Assembly: GCF_031769195.1 (NCBI RefSeq)
Contig: NZ_JAVHNP010000004.1
Coordinates: 434,001-498,000, forward strand
DNA length: 64,000 bases
Origin: Vreelandella sp031769195
GTDB lineage: Bacteria; Pseudomonadota; Gammaproteobacteria; Pseudomonadales; Halomonadaceae
Direction of reading: 5' to 3'
Made by a program: the position numbers and the translations under genes
Shown here: piece after piece, positions 50,981-60,294 of the stretch
Numbering within the stretch: the first letter of the stretch is position 1
How the letters are laid out: the number at the start of each line of letters is the position of its first letter
The notes under the pieces: model-generated
What the model was told of the DNA's origin: nothing
The model's input: the letters and a program-made list of their open reading frames with translations, nothing else
Databases searched by the model: none

Positions 50981-52794
50981 GAGTACTCCAAATGGTAGCG
51001 ATGGGAAAGACGCTGTTTAAAGTCTTTCACAATATGTAAGGCTTCGCGCAAGAGGTCCCGCTCTAACGACGAGAGTTCTTGTACCACCACGCGGTTGGTG
51101 CGCTTTTGATTGATGCCATCCAGCTCCAGTAGCTGCTGACGAAGACGCAGCTCAGTGAACAGCGATAGCGCCTCGCCTAAGTCATCGGCAAAACGCCGGT
51201 CAAGCCGCCCGTCCGCGGCCAAAGCGTCTAAACGGTCTAGGGTAGAGGTGGCTTTAATACGCCGCTCTAGGGCCATCGTGCGCACCCCATGCACAATTGG
51301 GAAGATGCCCCCCTTTTTGATATCAATGCCGTGCTGGGGCTTTTTCAGCGAGCCAAACAGCGTTAGCGGCGTCGAAAAGCGCAGCGCCGCTCGGGCAAAG
51401 TAGGAGAGCAGCAGCTCATCGTGGGAGCAGCGCTCAAACAGCGCCTCGCGCACCTGCTCTAACAGTGCCGGGTTGCCCGCCACACCGTGAGAATCCAGCA
51501 AAATGGCAAGCTTCATCAGGCTATCGCCATCCCGAGCGCTGACCCATTTGCTGATGCTGGCTTTCCATTGAGAGACTGTACCCACCCACTCGGGGTTTGA
51601 GACCATGATATTGCCAGGGCAAGGAGGGTAGCCGAGCTGTATCAGCGTGTCGGTCAGCGTGACCATATCCTCAGCGAGCGTCGGCCACTGGCAGTCATCT
51701 GCCAGAATCAACCCGTTATCCTGATCAGTTTTAAGAATCTGCTCGCCGCGCCCTTCACTGCCCATCACCATTAAGCAGCTTTGGGTGTGGTACTGATCAG
51801 AAACGGTAAATCCCCATGCCTTGCTCATAATGCGGCCGTTCAGCGCTGCCAGCAGGTCCATGGCAAAACGCAGCTTGACGCCCTGGGCCATCAGCGCGCT
51901 TACAAGCTCTGGCGTGCGCTGGCTGGCCGCCGCCAGCGCTTCCAGACTGCTGGCCTGCTCGACCTGGAGGCTGACCACATAGCTGCGGCTGGAAAAGAAG
52001 CTCAGTACGTCCATCAGCTCCACGACGCCTTGAGCACTCTCCCCCTGCATGACGACTACCCGCGCAACTTTATGGCGGGTCATTAAAATCAGGGCTTCAA
52101 ACAGGTACTGCTCCGGGGCAACGGTCACCAGTGCAACGTTGGCCAGCGCTTCCAGCGTGGTGTCCTGAGTACAGTTGTCCAACACAAGCCCATTGAGCAG
52201 GTCGGTTTTGGTCACCATTCCTAAGGACCCCGGCATGACAACCAGTAAGCTATCGGCGTGGCTATCGTTGAGCTGACGCACGGCGTCGTGGATGCTTTTA
52301 GACGCATCAATCAACAGCGGCTCGCGCATGCATTCGCGCACCTTCGCCAGCATAAAGCCCGCCATGGTCACACCGCCTTCGGCGCGCTTTTCGGTCAGCA
52401 GGCGTGCTTTATGGGAAAGCGACTGTTTAAAAAACTGCTCAAACGGCGGGTATTGACGGCATAGCTGGATAAATAGCGCCCTGGGCATCACATAGCATAG
52501 GCACTCCTGTTCGGCTTGAAAGCGGTAGCGGCTTTTACCGTTGAGAATGCTGATCGCTCCAAATAGATCACCGGCGGTGTAGTGGCCAATACGCGCGCTT
52601 GCCGACGGTAGCGTTGGGTCCAGCTCAGCGACCTCCCCTTTATGAATCAAAAAGACCGATTCACCCGCCTGCCCCATTTCCAGAATAATTTCATCGCGGT
52701 CAAAGTAGGCAAGATCCATCCCGCGACGAACATGATCACGCCCCGCTTCATCCATCAGCGTAAACGGTAGCTGGGATAGATCCACTTCCACCAT
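50977..52794 (-). CDS. cNMP-binding/CBS/DUF294 nucleotidyltransferase-like protein
   Basis: 605-residue cytoplasmic protein: cyclic-nucleotide-binding domain (about 10-130; FDRDEIILEMGQAGESVFLIHKGEVAEL in pieces), a CBS pair (about 155-275), the DUF294 nucleotidyltransferase-like domain with GSEGRGEQILKTDQDNG near residues 342-360, and a DUF294 C-terminal domain (about 470-600). The G-S-E-x-R-x-E-Q and D-Q-D-N motifs resemble GlnE/GlnD-type transferases. The start at 52794 has GAGG upstream; an ATG 20 codons earlier has none. Such genes are often found close to acetate symporter and acs genes. Its target is unknown. It precedes the exonuclease-fold gene. Confidence 0.83.
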   Translation of the reverse strand: MVEVDLSQLPFTLMDEAGRDHVRRGMDLAYFDRDEIILEMGQAGESVFLIHKGEVAELDPTLPSASARIGHYTAGDLFGAISILNGKSRYRFQAEQECLCYVMPRALFIQLCRQYPPFEQFFKQSLSHKARLLTEKRAEGGVTMAGFMLAKVRECMREPLLIDASKSIHDAVRQLNDSHADSLLVVMPGSLGMVTKTDLLNGLVLDNCTQDTTLEALANVALVTVAPEQYLFEALILMTRHKVARVVVMQGESAQGVVELMDVLSFFSSRSYVVSLQVEQASSLEALAAASQRTPELVSALMAQGVKLRFAMDLLAALNGRIMSKAWGFTVSDQYHTQSCLMVMGSEGRGEQILKTDQDNGLILADDCQWPTLAEDMVTLTDTLIQLGYPPCPGNIMVSNPEWVGTVSQWKASISKWVSARDGDSLMKLAILLDSHGVAGNPALLEQVREALFERCSHDELLLSYFARAALRFSTPLTLFGSLKKPQHGIDIKKGGIFPIVHGVRTMALERRIKATSTLDRLDALAADGRLDRRFADDLGEALSLFTELRLRQQLLELDGINQKRTNRVVVQELSSLERDLLREALHIVKDFKQRLSHRYHLEYS

Positions 52795-53464
52795 GGGCGA
52801 CCTCGCTTTAGCGCAAACATTAGAAAACACACTGAGCACTTGATGACGTTTCAACTAGCACTCTATTTAGCTCACTCAACCGGCACTCTCGTAACAACTC
52901 CTTCGTTATACTTTCCGCTATAGCGCTAACGTCTTAACGACGTTAGTTCAGAGACTAAAGTAGCGGCTTTTTAACCCAATTAAACCCACTAACCTGCTCT
53001 TATTAAGGTAGCAAACATTACTTTTAACCGAGCCATAGACCATTGTCCTATCACCCGACACCTGGCGTTTAAAAAGCGATGAAAAACCAATATAAATAAT
53101 GCTTTATATTCACAACGACCATTTTCACTACCCTGCTAAGCGCGCCTGATACCAAAGTCTGGGATTTATTTTTTGCAATTATTGCCCAGTATTATCAACG
53201 AGTCATACAGGGTAATCGCACGACACCTATCTAATGCACTTCCTAACGCACTTCACGCTGATGCATGGAAAGCCGCTGACGATAACTTGATGATCACCCA
53301 ATAACGATACAAGACGGTTTAAAAGAAGAAGGTGACGTGCCTGGCAACACTGCCTTACCGCTCAACACTCAGTGCGGTTTTTCTATGCGGGGTTGCCCTG
53401 ATGGATCACACGCTATCTTGAGTTCACTTTCCAACCCTAAAAATCACAACTGGAGAGCAACACA
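52795..53464. other. Long intergenic region upstream of the symporter operon
   Basis: 670 bases between divergent DUF294 and DUF4212 genes. It contains the inverted repeat CTAACGTC-N5-GACGTTAG at 52926-52946, A/T-rich promoter-like stretches near 53040-53110 and 53150-53180, and a small hairpin with a T-run (ACCGC...GCGGTTTTT) at about 53357-53382 before the symporter leader. A 60-codon frame at 53337 has no ribosome site and overlaps the next gene. The length suggests complex regulation, as expected for acetate-switch targets; no binding site is known. Confidence 0.55.
52926..52946. repeat. CTAACGTC-N5-GACGTTAG inverted repeat
   Basis: Perfect eight-base arms around TTAAC, 132 bases upstream of the DUF294 gene. 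It is a possible dimer operator or hairpin. No other copy was seen in the window. Confidence 0.45.
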
Positions 53465-53725
53465 ATGGCAGACGATAAATCCAATGCTGCTGAATACTGG
53501 AAGGCTAACGTCCGTTTGATTTTCGGATGCCTGGTGGTTTGGGCATTTGTCTCTTATGGATGCGCCATCCTCTTTCGTCCGCTCCTCGCGGGTATTCCCG
53601 TTGGCGGCACGGACCTGGGCTTCTGGTTTGCTCAGCAAGGCTCCATTCTTACCTTCATCGTGCTGATCTTCTTCTATGCCTGGAGAATGAACACGCTCGA
53701 CAAAAAATACGGCCTGGGGGAGTAA
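53465..53725 (+). CDS. DUF4212 sodium/solute symporter small subunit
   Basis: 86-residue inner-membrane protein with two membrane segments (about 17-38 and 55-75) and the DUF4212 pattern YWKANVRLIFGCLVVWAFVSYGCAILFRPLL (in pieces) plus FWFAQQGSILTFIVLIFFYAWRMNTLDKKYGL. It is the small partner of VC_2705-type symporters. GGAG lies upstream of the start. Six bases separate it from the symporter gene, whose ribosome site lies in its last codons. First gene of the acetate-uptake unit. Confidence 0.9.
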   Translation: MADDKSNAAEYWKANVRLIFGCLVVWAFVSYGCAILFRPLLAGIPVGGTDLGFWFAQQGSILTFIVLIFFYAWRMNTLDKKYGLGE

Positions 53726-53731
53726 GCCAGT

Positions 53732-55513
53732 ATGAGCCAGTTTGCAATCAACTTACTGTTTGTTGGCGCCTCGTTTGCGCTCTATATCGGGATTGCGATA
53801 TGGGCGCGAGCGGGCTCCACCAAAGATTTCTATGTCGCCGGCGGCGGCGTACACCCCATCACCAACGGCATGGCCACTGCGGCCGACTGGATGTCTGCGG
53901 CATCGTTCATCTCTATGGCGGGTCTGTTGGCCTCTGGCGGTTACGCCAACTCCACCTTCCTAATGGGCTGGACCGGCGGCTACGTTATTCTGGCGATGCT
54001 GCTTGCCCCTTACCTGCGTAAGTTCGGCAAGTTCACCGTTCCAGACTTCATCGGTGACCGCTTCTACAGCAACACCGCCCGTTTAGTGGCGATTGTGTGT
54101 CTGATCATTGCCTCGGTAACGTACGTAATCGGCCAGATGACCGGCGCAGGCGTTGCGTTCTCTCGCTTCCTGGAAGTGAGCAACACCTGGGGTATTTGGA
54201 TTGCTGCATTTATCGTGTTCCTGTATGCCGTATTCGGCGGTATGAAAGGCATCACGTACACGCAGGTTGCTCAGTACGTGGTACTGATCATTGCCTACAC
54301 CATTCCGGCGGTGTTTATCGCCATGCAGCTCACCGGCAATCCAATTCCAATGTTCGGCATGTTCAGCACTCACACTGAATCGGGTGTGCCGCTGCTGCAA
54401 AAACTGGATGATGTGGTATCTGCACTTGGCTTCCGTGACTACACCGCCGACGTAGATAACAAGCTCAACATGGTGCTGTTCACCCTGTCGCTAATGGTCG
54501 GTACTGCCGGTCTGCCACACGTTATCATTCGCTTCTTCACCGTACCGAAAGTAGCCGATGCACGCTGGTCTGCAGGCTGGGCACTGGTGTTCATCGCACT
54601 GCTCTACCTGACAGCGCCTGCGGTTGGCTCCATGGCACGCCTGAACCTGATGACAACCGTTTATCCGGAAATGGCTGGCCAAACAGAAAACTACGAAGAA
54701 GCTGCGCGTAACCCGATCCTCTACGAAGATCGTCCTGAGTGGTTCCGCACCTGGGAAGAGACAGGCTTAATCACCCATAACGACCTGAACGAAGATGGCC
54801 GTATCCAGTTCTACAACGGCACTGCTGACTACGCAGATCGCGGTTGGGAAGGTAACGAGCTGGAAGTTAACAACGACATCCTGGTACTGGCGAACCCTGA
54901 AATTGCTAACCTGCCCGGTTGGGTCGTGGGCTTGATCGCAGCGGGCGGTATCGCGGCGGCACTCTCTACCGCAGCGGGTCTGCTCTTGGCGATTTCGTCA
55001 GCGATCAGTCACGATTTGATCAAAACAATGATCAACCCGAAGATTTCCGAAAAAGGCGAAATGCTCGCAGCACGTATCTCCATGGGCGGCGCCATCCTGC
55101 TGGCGACCTACTTAGGGCTTAACCCGCCTGGGTTTGCCGCTCAAACGGTCGCCCTTGCCTTCGGTATTGCCGGTGCCTCGCTGTTCCCAGCGCTGATGAT
55201 GGGGATCTTCTCCAAGCGCATGAACAACAAAGGCGCGGTGGCCGGCATGCTGGCAGGTCTGCTCTGCACCCTGCTCTACATCTTCACCTACCTGGGCTGG
55301 TTCTTTATTCCGGGCACCAACATGCTGGCCAACACGCCGGATAACTGGATGCTGGGCATTTCACCCCTCTCGTTTGGTGCTGTAGGTGCGTTGATCAACT
55401 TCGCCGTGGCCTTCCTTGTCTCCAACGCCACTGACGCACCGCCGCAAGAAATTCAGGACCTGGTGGAAAGCGTACGCTATCCGAAAGGTGCTGGTGCAGC
55501 GGTTGATCACTAA
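53732..55513 (+). CDS. VC_2705-family sodium:solute (acetate-type) symporter
   Basis: 593-residue inner-membrane symporter of the SSS family, VC_2705 subfamily, which includes acetate carriers related to ActP. About 13 membrane segments; the sodium-site segment GGVHPITNGMATAADWMSAASFISMAGLLASGGYANS (in pieces near 35-75) and GLIAAGGIAAALSTAAGLLLAISSAISHDL near 400-430 are typical. Between segments lies a long hydrophilic insertion at about 305-390 with a DLNEDGRIQFYN run (351-362) that looks like an EF-hand loop. GGGGGAG precedes the ATG. Co-transcribed with DUF4212. Proximity to CrbSR and acs supports acetate uptake, but the substrate is inferred. Confidence 0.88.
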   Translation: MSQFAINLLFVGASFALYIGIAIWARAGSTKDFYVAGGGVHPITNGMATAADWMSAASFISMAGLLASGGYANSTFLMGWTGGYVILAMLLAPYLRKFGKFTVPDFIGDRFYSNTARLVAIVCLIIASVTYVIGQMTGAGVAFSRFLEVSNTWGIWIAAFIVFLYAVFGGMKGITYTQVAQYVVLIIAYTIPAVFIAMQLTGNPIPMFGMFSTHTESGVPLLQKLDDVVSALGFRDYTADVDNKLNMVLFTLSLMVGTAGLPHVIIRFFTVPKVADARWSAGWALVFIALLYLTAPAVGSMARLNLMTTVYPEMAGQTENYEEAARNPILYEDRPEWFRTWEETGLITHNDLNEDGRIQFYNGTADYADRGWEGNELEVNNDILVLANPEIANLPGWVVGLIAAGGIAAALSTAAGLLLAISSAISHDLIKTMINPKISEKGEMLAARISMGGAILLATYLGLNPPGFAAQTVALAFGIAGASLFPALMMGIFSKRMNNKGAVAGMLAGLLCTLLYIFTYLGWFFIPGTNMLANTPDNWMLGISPLSFGAVGALINFAVAFLVSNATDAPPQEIQDLVESVRYPKGAGAAVDH

Positions 55514-55569
55514 GTCATAATCGTTCCTCGCTATTGCGCTACTGGCCGATAGCATCATGGAACCACTTA

Positions 55570-55604
55570 CCATCGGGCTTCCTTAGGGAAGCCCGATGGC
55601 TTTT
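55570..55604 (+). terminator. Rho-independent terminator of the symporter operon
   Basis: CCATCGGGCTTCC and GGAAGCCCGATGG form a 13-base-pair stem with a four-base loop (55570-55599), followed by CTTTT. It ends 91 bases after the symporter stop and just before the next gene. Confidence 0.88.
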
Positions 55605-55618
55605 AAGAAGGAAACGTT

Positions 55619-56149
55619 ATGATTTGGCACTTAGTGGCCGCCGTGTTTGCAGGCCTTGCCGCAGCCGGTATTGGTCTACTGCTTCGCACGTTGAGCCGTA
55701 AGCGGCTTCCGAAATGGATCGTGCCGGTGTTTGGTGGCCTAGGCATGCTGGGGTATCAGGTTCAGTTCGAGTACGACTGGTTCGAGCATAAGCAGCTACA
55801 GCTACCGGAAACGGCCCAAGTAATCTCCAGCGACACGTCCAGCAATATGTGGCGCCCCTGGACGCTATTGTTTCCCATTACCACCACGTTTAGCGTGGTG
55901 GACAGCGAGAACGTACGTGCCCAAACCGTCGATGGCGATTTGGTAGCCGAATTTATTCTTTACCAGTTCGAGCGTCGCCATACCGACCTGATCACCACGC
56001 AGCCTTACATCCTCAACTGCACAAGCCGAGAGCTGGTGCCGCTAAACCCAGAGAGCGGTGACGCAGACCTAAATGAGCTGCGCACACTTCGCGACACCTC
56101 ACCCCTGCTGACCACCGTTTGCCAGTTGGCCAACGAACGGCAGACGTAG
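55619..56149 (+). CDS. Conserved hypothetical membrane-anchored protein
   Basis: 176-residue protein with one N-terminal hydrophobic segment (about 3-23; WHLVAAVFAGLAAAGIGLLLR) followed by a basic stretch and a second hydrophobic patch near 36-50, and a soluble C-terminal part. No known domain was recognised. AAGAAGGAAACGTT precedes the start, and the symporter terminator lies before it. It sits between the symporter and the crbS kinase, on the same strand, which suggests a role in the acetate or envelope setting; this is only positional. Real-gene status rests on the ribosome site, length and codon use like its neighbours. Confidence 0.65.
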   Translation: MIWHLVAAVFAGLAAAGIGLLLRTLSRKRLPKWIVPVFGGLGMLGYQVQFEYDWFEHKQLQLPETAQVISSDTSSNMWRPWTLLFPITTTFSVVDSENVRAQTVDGDLVAEFILYQFERRHTDLITTQPYILNCTSRELVPLNPESGDADLNELRTLRDTSPLLTTVCQLANERQT

Positions 56150-56263
56150 CGCCTCCCCTTCGCCTAGAATGGAGCCCTTTGCTAGGCGAAGGTCGGTTTA
56201 AACGTGCTGATGAGTCGTACTGTTTAGACGCACTGAGAAAAGTACGATTGGTGAGGAGACACT

Positions 56264-59200
56264 ATGTTTCATGGCGGGCTGCTGGTCGCAGTGTCACTGC
56301 TCTATATTGCAGTGCTGTTTGGTATTGCTTGGTTTGGTGACCGACGTGCGCGTACCCACGGTGCGAGCCGTCGTCGTCCGATCATTTATAGCCTTGCGCT
56401 CGCCATTTACTGCACCTCGTGGACGTTCTACGGCGCGGTCGGCCAAGCGGCCACGGCGGGCTGGTCATTTGCCAGTATCTTTGTCGGGCCCATTCTGACC
56501 TTTTTATTGTTCTGGCCAGTGCTGGCAAAGATGATCCGCGTTGCCAAGCACCAAAACGTCACCTCCATTGCTGACTTTATCGCCTCCCGCTACGGTAAAA
56601 CCCAATCTCTGGCGGCCTTTGCCAGCCTAGTGGCCCTGATTGGCACGCTGCCCTATATCGCGCTACAGCTAAAAGCGGTCTCCACCACGTTTAGCGTTTT
56701 AACCGACGCCCAAGACATGACCCACACCCCGCTGTTTGGCGATACGGCGTTTTATGTGGCGGTGGTGATGGCTATTTTTGCCATTCTGTTCGGCACCCGT
56801 CACACCGATGCCACTGAACACCACGAAGGGCTGATCCATGCAGTTGCCTTTGAATCGCTGGTCAAACTGGTGGCGTTTTTGGTGTTGGGGGCGTTTGTCA
56901 CCTGGGGCATGTTTGATGGTTTAGGCGAGCTGATGGGCCACGCCGAAAGCCAGCTAGAGCTGCAGCGCCAGCTCGCCAATCAAGACTTCGGCCAAAGTTT
57001 CTGGGCACAAACGCTGCTCGCTATGCTGGCCATACTATGTCTGCCACGCCAGTTCCACGTGGCGGTAGTAGAAAATATCCACCCGGATGATGCCACCAAG
57101 GCACGCTGGCTGTTCCCGCTTTACTTACTGGCGATTGCCTTCTTCGTTGTGCCGCTGGCAGCCGCGGGCCTGCTGCTGTTTTCAGAAAGCGGCGTGGAGC
57201 CGGATACCTATGTGCTCGCCCTTTCCATGGCATCGGGCCAGCAGTGGCTAACGCTGCTCACGTTTATTGGCGGATTCTCTGCCGCCACCGGGATGGTCAT
57301 CGTGGCGGCGGTCGCCGTGTCGATCATGATCTCGAACGAGATTGTGATTCCGGCGCTCTTCCGGCTGCGCTGGTTTGACACTAAAGCCCGCGACTATGGC
57401 CGCCTAGTGCTGCGCGCCCGTCGCCTTACCATCGTGGCCGTGCTGGCCATGGCTTACGGCTTTTACCAGCTGATTGGTGAATTCACCTCGCTGGCCTCCA
57501 TTGGCATGCTCTCGTTTGCGGCGGCAGCACAGTTTGCCCCTGCACTGATTGGCGGTCTGTACTGGAAGCGCGGCAACCGCTTGGGCGTTATTGTGGGCAT
57601 GAACGTCGGCTTTGCCATTTGGGCGTATAGCCTGCTGATGCCTGCCATGATCAACGCGGGTGTGCTGCCACAAGCATGGCTAGCGGGTGGCCCGCTGGGG
57701 CTTAACTGGCTATCGCCCACGGCGCTGTTTGGTCTGAACCTTGGTGATACGTTTACCCACGGGGTCATGCTATCGCTAGGTATTAACCTGTTCTGCTATA
57801 TCTTTGTCTCTCAAATAACCTCTCAACGAGTCGTGGAGCGCATTCAGGCATCACTGTTTGTTGATAGCGTCGAAACCCGCCAAACCTCGGTGAACCGCCC
57901 ATGGACAGGCGCCACGACGGTAGGCGATTTGAAAGTGCTGTGTGAGCGCTTCTTAGGGGCGGGACAAGTGGATCGCGCCTTTGATGATTACGCACGTCGA
58001 GCGGGCAAACCGCTGGATGATGGCACCCGCGCCTCCATCGATGTGATCCAATTTACCGAGCGCTTTCTGGCCTCGGTGCTGGGGGCGTCTTCGGCACGCA
58101 TTGTGGTTAACTCCGCCCTACAGGGGCGGGGTATTGGTATCTCAGACGTAATCTCGATTGTGGATGAGGCGTCTCAGGTGCTGGAGTTCAACCGCGCCCT
58201 GCTCCAGGCCACCATCGAGAACATCAATCAGGGCATTAGCGTGGTCGATCAGAACCTTCGCCTTGTGGTGTGGAACCAGCGCTATTTAGAGCTGTTCCGC
58301 TTTCCTGACCATATTATTCGCGTCGGCGCACCGATGGACCGCATCTTCCGCTACAACGCCCACAACGGCGAGTACGGGCCCGGCGACCCGGAAGAGCACG
58401 TACAGCTGCTGTTAGACAACATCCGCGATGGCCAACCCCACCGCTACGTGCGCTATCGCCAAGATGGCAGCGTGCTGGAAGTACAGGGCAACCCCATGCC
58501 CGGCGGCGGCTTTGTGTATACCTATCAGGATATTACTCAGCAAAAGCGTATCGAAGAGGCGCTGATTCGCTCGGAAAACAATATCCGTATCTACACCGAT
58601 AACGTGCCGGCGCTGATTGCCTACTTCGATAAAGAGAGCCGCTACCTGTTTACTAACCGCGCCTACGAGCAGGCGTTCAGCATCGACCGCAACGCAGTGA
58701 TCGGGCGGCGCTATGAGGACGTACTGCCGGTCAAACAGGCCGAAGAGCGGGTGCCTTGGGTGCAGCGCACCCTGGCCGGTGAGCGGGTCAGTTTTGAAGT
58801 CTCCATGCGGGTGAACGACGCCATGCGCTATATGCTGGTGACCTACACCCCCCACTTTGGCGACAGCCAGTCGATTTTAGGCTTCTTTGCCCTGTATCAA
58901 GATATTACCGAGCGTCGCCAAGCGGAAATCGCGCTCAAAGAGACCAACGAAACGCTGGAAGAGCGGGTGCGCGAGCGCACCCAGGCACTGTCAGAGGCCA
59001 ACGCGGCTCTGCGCCAGGAGAACCGCGTTCGAGCAGAGGCCGAGCAAGCGCTGCGCCAGGCCAAACAGCTAGCAGAAGACGCCAATGCGTCTAAAACCCG
59101 CTTCCTGGCCGCCGCCAGCCACGACCTACTGCAGCCTTTAAACGCCGCGCGACTGTTTACCTCAGCACTGATGCAAAACGTCACCGCTAGCGACACTCAG

Positions 59201-60205
59201 CGCACCATTGGCCATATCGACAACTCGCTGCAAGCGGCCGAAGAGCTGCTGGGTACGCTGTTGGATATCTCTAAGCTGGATGCGGGGGCGCTAACGCCAC
59301 GTCGCAGCCATTTTGCCTTAGCCGATATTTTCCGCCCGCTGCGCGCTGAGTTTGAAGTCATGGCCGATGATCGCGGCTTGGATCTTGACGTTGTGCCCAC
59401 CCAACAGTGGGTGGATTCCGACCCGCAGATGCTGCGCCGTATCGTGCAGAACTTCCTCTCCAATGCGATTCGCTACACCCAAGAGGGCCGCGTGCTGCTC
59501 GGCTGTCGCCGCCAAGGGGGAAGGCTGCTGATTGAGGTATGGGACAGCGGCCCAGGGATTCCTGAGTCAAAGCTGACCGAAATCTTCCAGGAGTTCCGCC
59601 GCCTAGACCAAGTCTCCCGCCACAAGGAGAGCGAAAAGGGTCTGGGGCTTGGGCTCTCCATTGCCGACCGTATGAGCCGGGTGCTGGACCACCCGATCAA
59701 GGTGCGCTCCTGGGTAGGCGTAGGCACGGTGTTTTCTGTGAGCGTGCCCACAGTGGCTCCACGGGAAATCACAGTTTCTGAGCAGGAGCCACACAGCCGT
59801 CGCAGCGGCAACAAGCTGGCGGGTACGCGGATCGTGTGTATTGATAACGAGACGCTCATCCTAGAAGGCATGACCGCCATGCTAAGCGGCTGGGGATGCG
59901 AGGTATTTACCGCGACCAGCATCGGCGGTGCCAAGTCGATTTTGCGCAATATGGACGGCGACCCTGACGCTATTTTGGCGGACTACCACCTAGATAACGA
60001 AGTCACGGGCTTAATGGCCCTTGAGGCACTTAGCGAGCGTTTTGCAGGGGCCGTGCCGGGCATTGTGATTACCGCTGACCGTACCGAAGCGGTGGCTGAA
60101 GAGGTGAAGCGGGCTGGCTATCAACTGCTGTTAAAACCGGTGAAGCCCGCCGCGCTGCGCGCGCTGCTGACCCGCACCCTTCAGGCCAGCCGCGCGAACC
60201 CCTAA
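56264..60205 (+). CDS. crbS: CrbS/MxtR-type hybrid histidine kinase with SSS domain
   Basis: 1313-residue sensor of the acetate switch. A sodium:solute symporter-like N-terminal part of 12 or more membrane segments (about 5-510), a linker of the STAC type (about 545-640), two PAS-like domains (about 646-765 and 774-890), a coiled coil (about 890-935), the HisKA site H953 in AASHDLLQPL, the ATPase domain (N box NFLSNAIRY near 1063, G box GLGLGLSIADR near 1126) and a C-terminal receiver with D1240 (LADYHLD). GAGGAGA precedes the ATG. It is convergent with crbR. In Vibrio and Pseudomonas the pair (CrbSR/MxtR-ErdR) controls acs and acetate genes; that is the likely function here. Confidence 0.9.
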   Translation: MFHGGLLVAVSLLYIAVLFGIAWFGDRRARTHGASRRRPIIYSLALAIYCTSWTFYGAVGQAATAGWSFASIFVGPILTFLLFWPVLAKMIRVAKHQNVTSIADFIASRYGKTQSLAAFASLVALIGTLPYIALQLKAVSTTFSVLTDAQDMTHTPLFGDTAFYVAVVMAIFAILFGTRHTDATEHHEGLIHAVAFESLVKLVAFLVLGAFVTWGMFDGLGELMGHAESQLELQRQLANQDFGQSFWAQTLLAMLAILCLPRQFHVAVVENIHPDDATKARWLFPLYLLAIAFFVVPLAAAGLLLFSESGVEPDTYVLALSMASGQQWLTLLTFIGGFSAATGMVIVAAVAVSIMISNEIVIPALFRLRWFDTKARDYGRLVLRARRLTIVAVLAMAYGFYQLIGEFTSLASIGMLSFAAAAQFAPALIGGLYWKRGNRLGVIVGMNVGFAIWAYSLLMPAMINAGVLPQAWLAGGPLGLNWLSPTALFGLNLGDTFTHGVMLSLGINLFCYIFVSQITSQRVVERIQASLFVDSVETRQTSVNRPWTGATTVGDLKVLCERFLGAGQVDRAFDDYARRAGKPLDDGTRASIDVIQFTERFLASVLGASSARIVVNSALQGRGIGISDVISIVDEASQVLEFNRALLQATIENINQGISVVDQNLRLVVWNQRYLELFRFPDHIIRVGAPMDRIFRYNAHNGEYGPGDPEEHVQLLLDNIRDGQPHRYVRYRQDGSVLEVQGNPMPGGGFVYTYQDITQQKRIEEALIRSENNIRIYTDNVPALIAYFDKESRYLFTNRAYEQAFSIDRNAVIGRRYEDVLPVKQAEERVPWVQRTLAGERVSFEVSMRVNDAMRYMLVTYTPHFGDSQSILGFFALYQDITERRQAEIALKETNETLEERVRERTQALSEANAALRQENRVRAEAEQALRQAKQLAEDANASKTRFLAAASHDLLQPLNAARLFTSALMQNVTASDTQRTIGHIDNSLQAAEELLGTLLDISKLDAGALTPRRSHFALADIFRPLRAEFEVMADDRGLDLDVVPTQQWVDSDPQMLRRIVQNFLSNAIRYTQEGRVLLGCRRQGGRLLIEVWDSGPGIPESKLTEIFQEFRRLDQVSRHKESEKGLGLGLSIADRMSRVLDHPIKVRSWVGVGTVFSVSVPTVAPREITVSEQEPHSRRSGNKLAGTRIVCIDNETLILEGMTAMLSGWGCEVFTATSIGGAKSILRNMDGDPDAILADYHLDNEVTGLMALEALSERFAGAVPGIVITADRTEAVAEEVKRAGYQLLLKPVKPAALRALLTRTLQASRANP

Positions 60206-60238
60206 TCACTGGCTCTAAAACAGCCGCCCGAAAACAGC

Positions 60239-60272
60239 AGCGCCGCGCTTAGTATTCACTAAGCGCGGCGCT
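60239..60272. terminator. Hairpin between convergent crbS and crbR
   Basis: AGCGCCGCGCTTAGT and ACTAAGCGCGGCGCT form a perfect 15-base-pair stem with a four-base loop. On the minus strand it is followed by GCTGTTTT. Its position suits a bidirectional terminator. Confidence 0.78.
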
Positions 60273-60294
60273 GGTTGCTGCCGTGAGTCGTTCG

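Noticed and set aside
53337..53519. 60-codon frame in the leader of the DUF4212 gene
   Set aside because: No ribosome site, overlaps the true gene in another frame, composition not protein-like.
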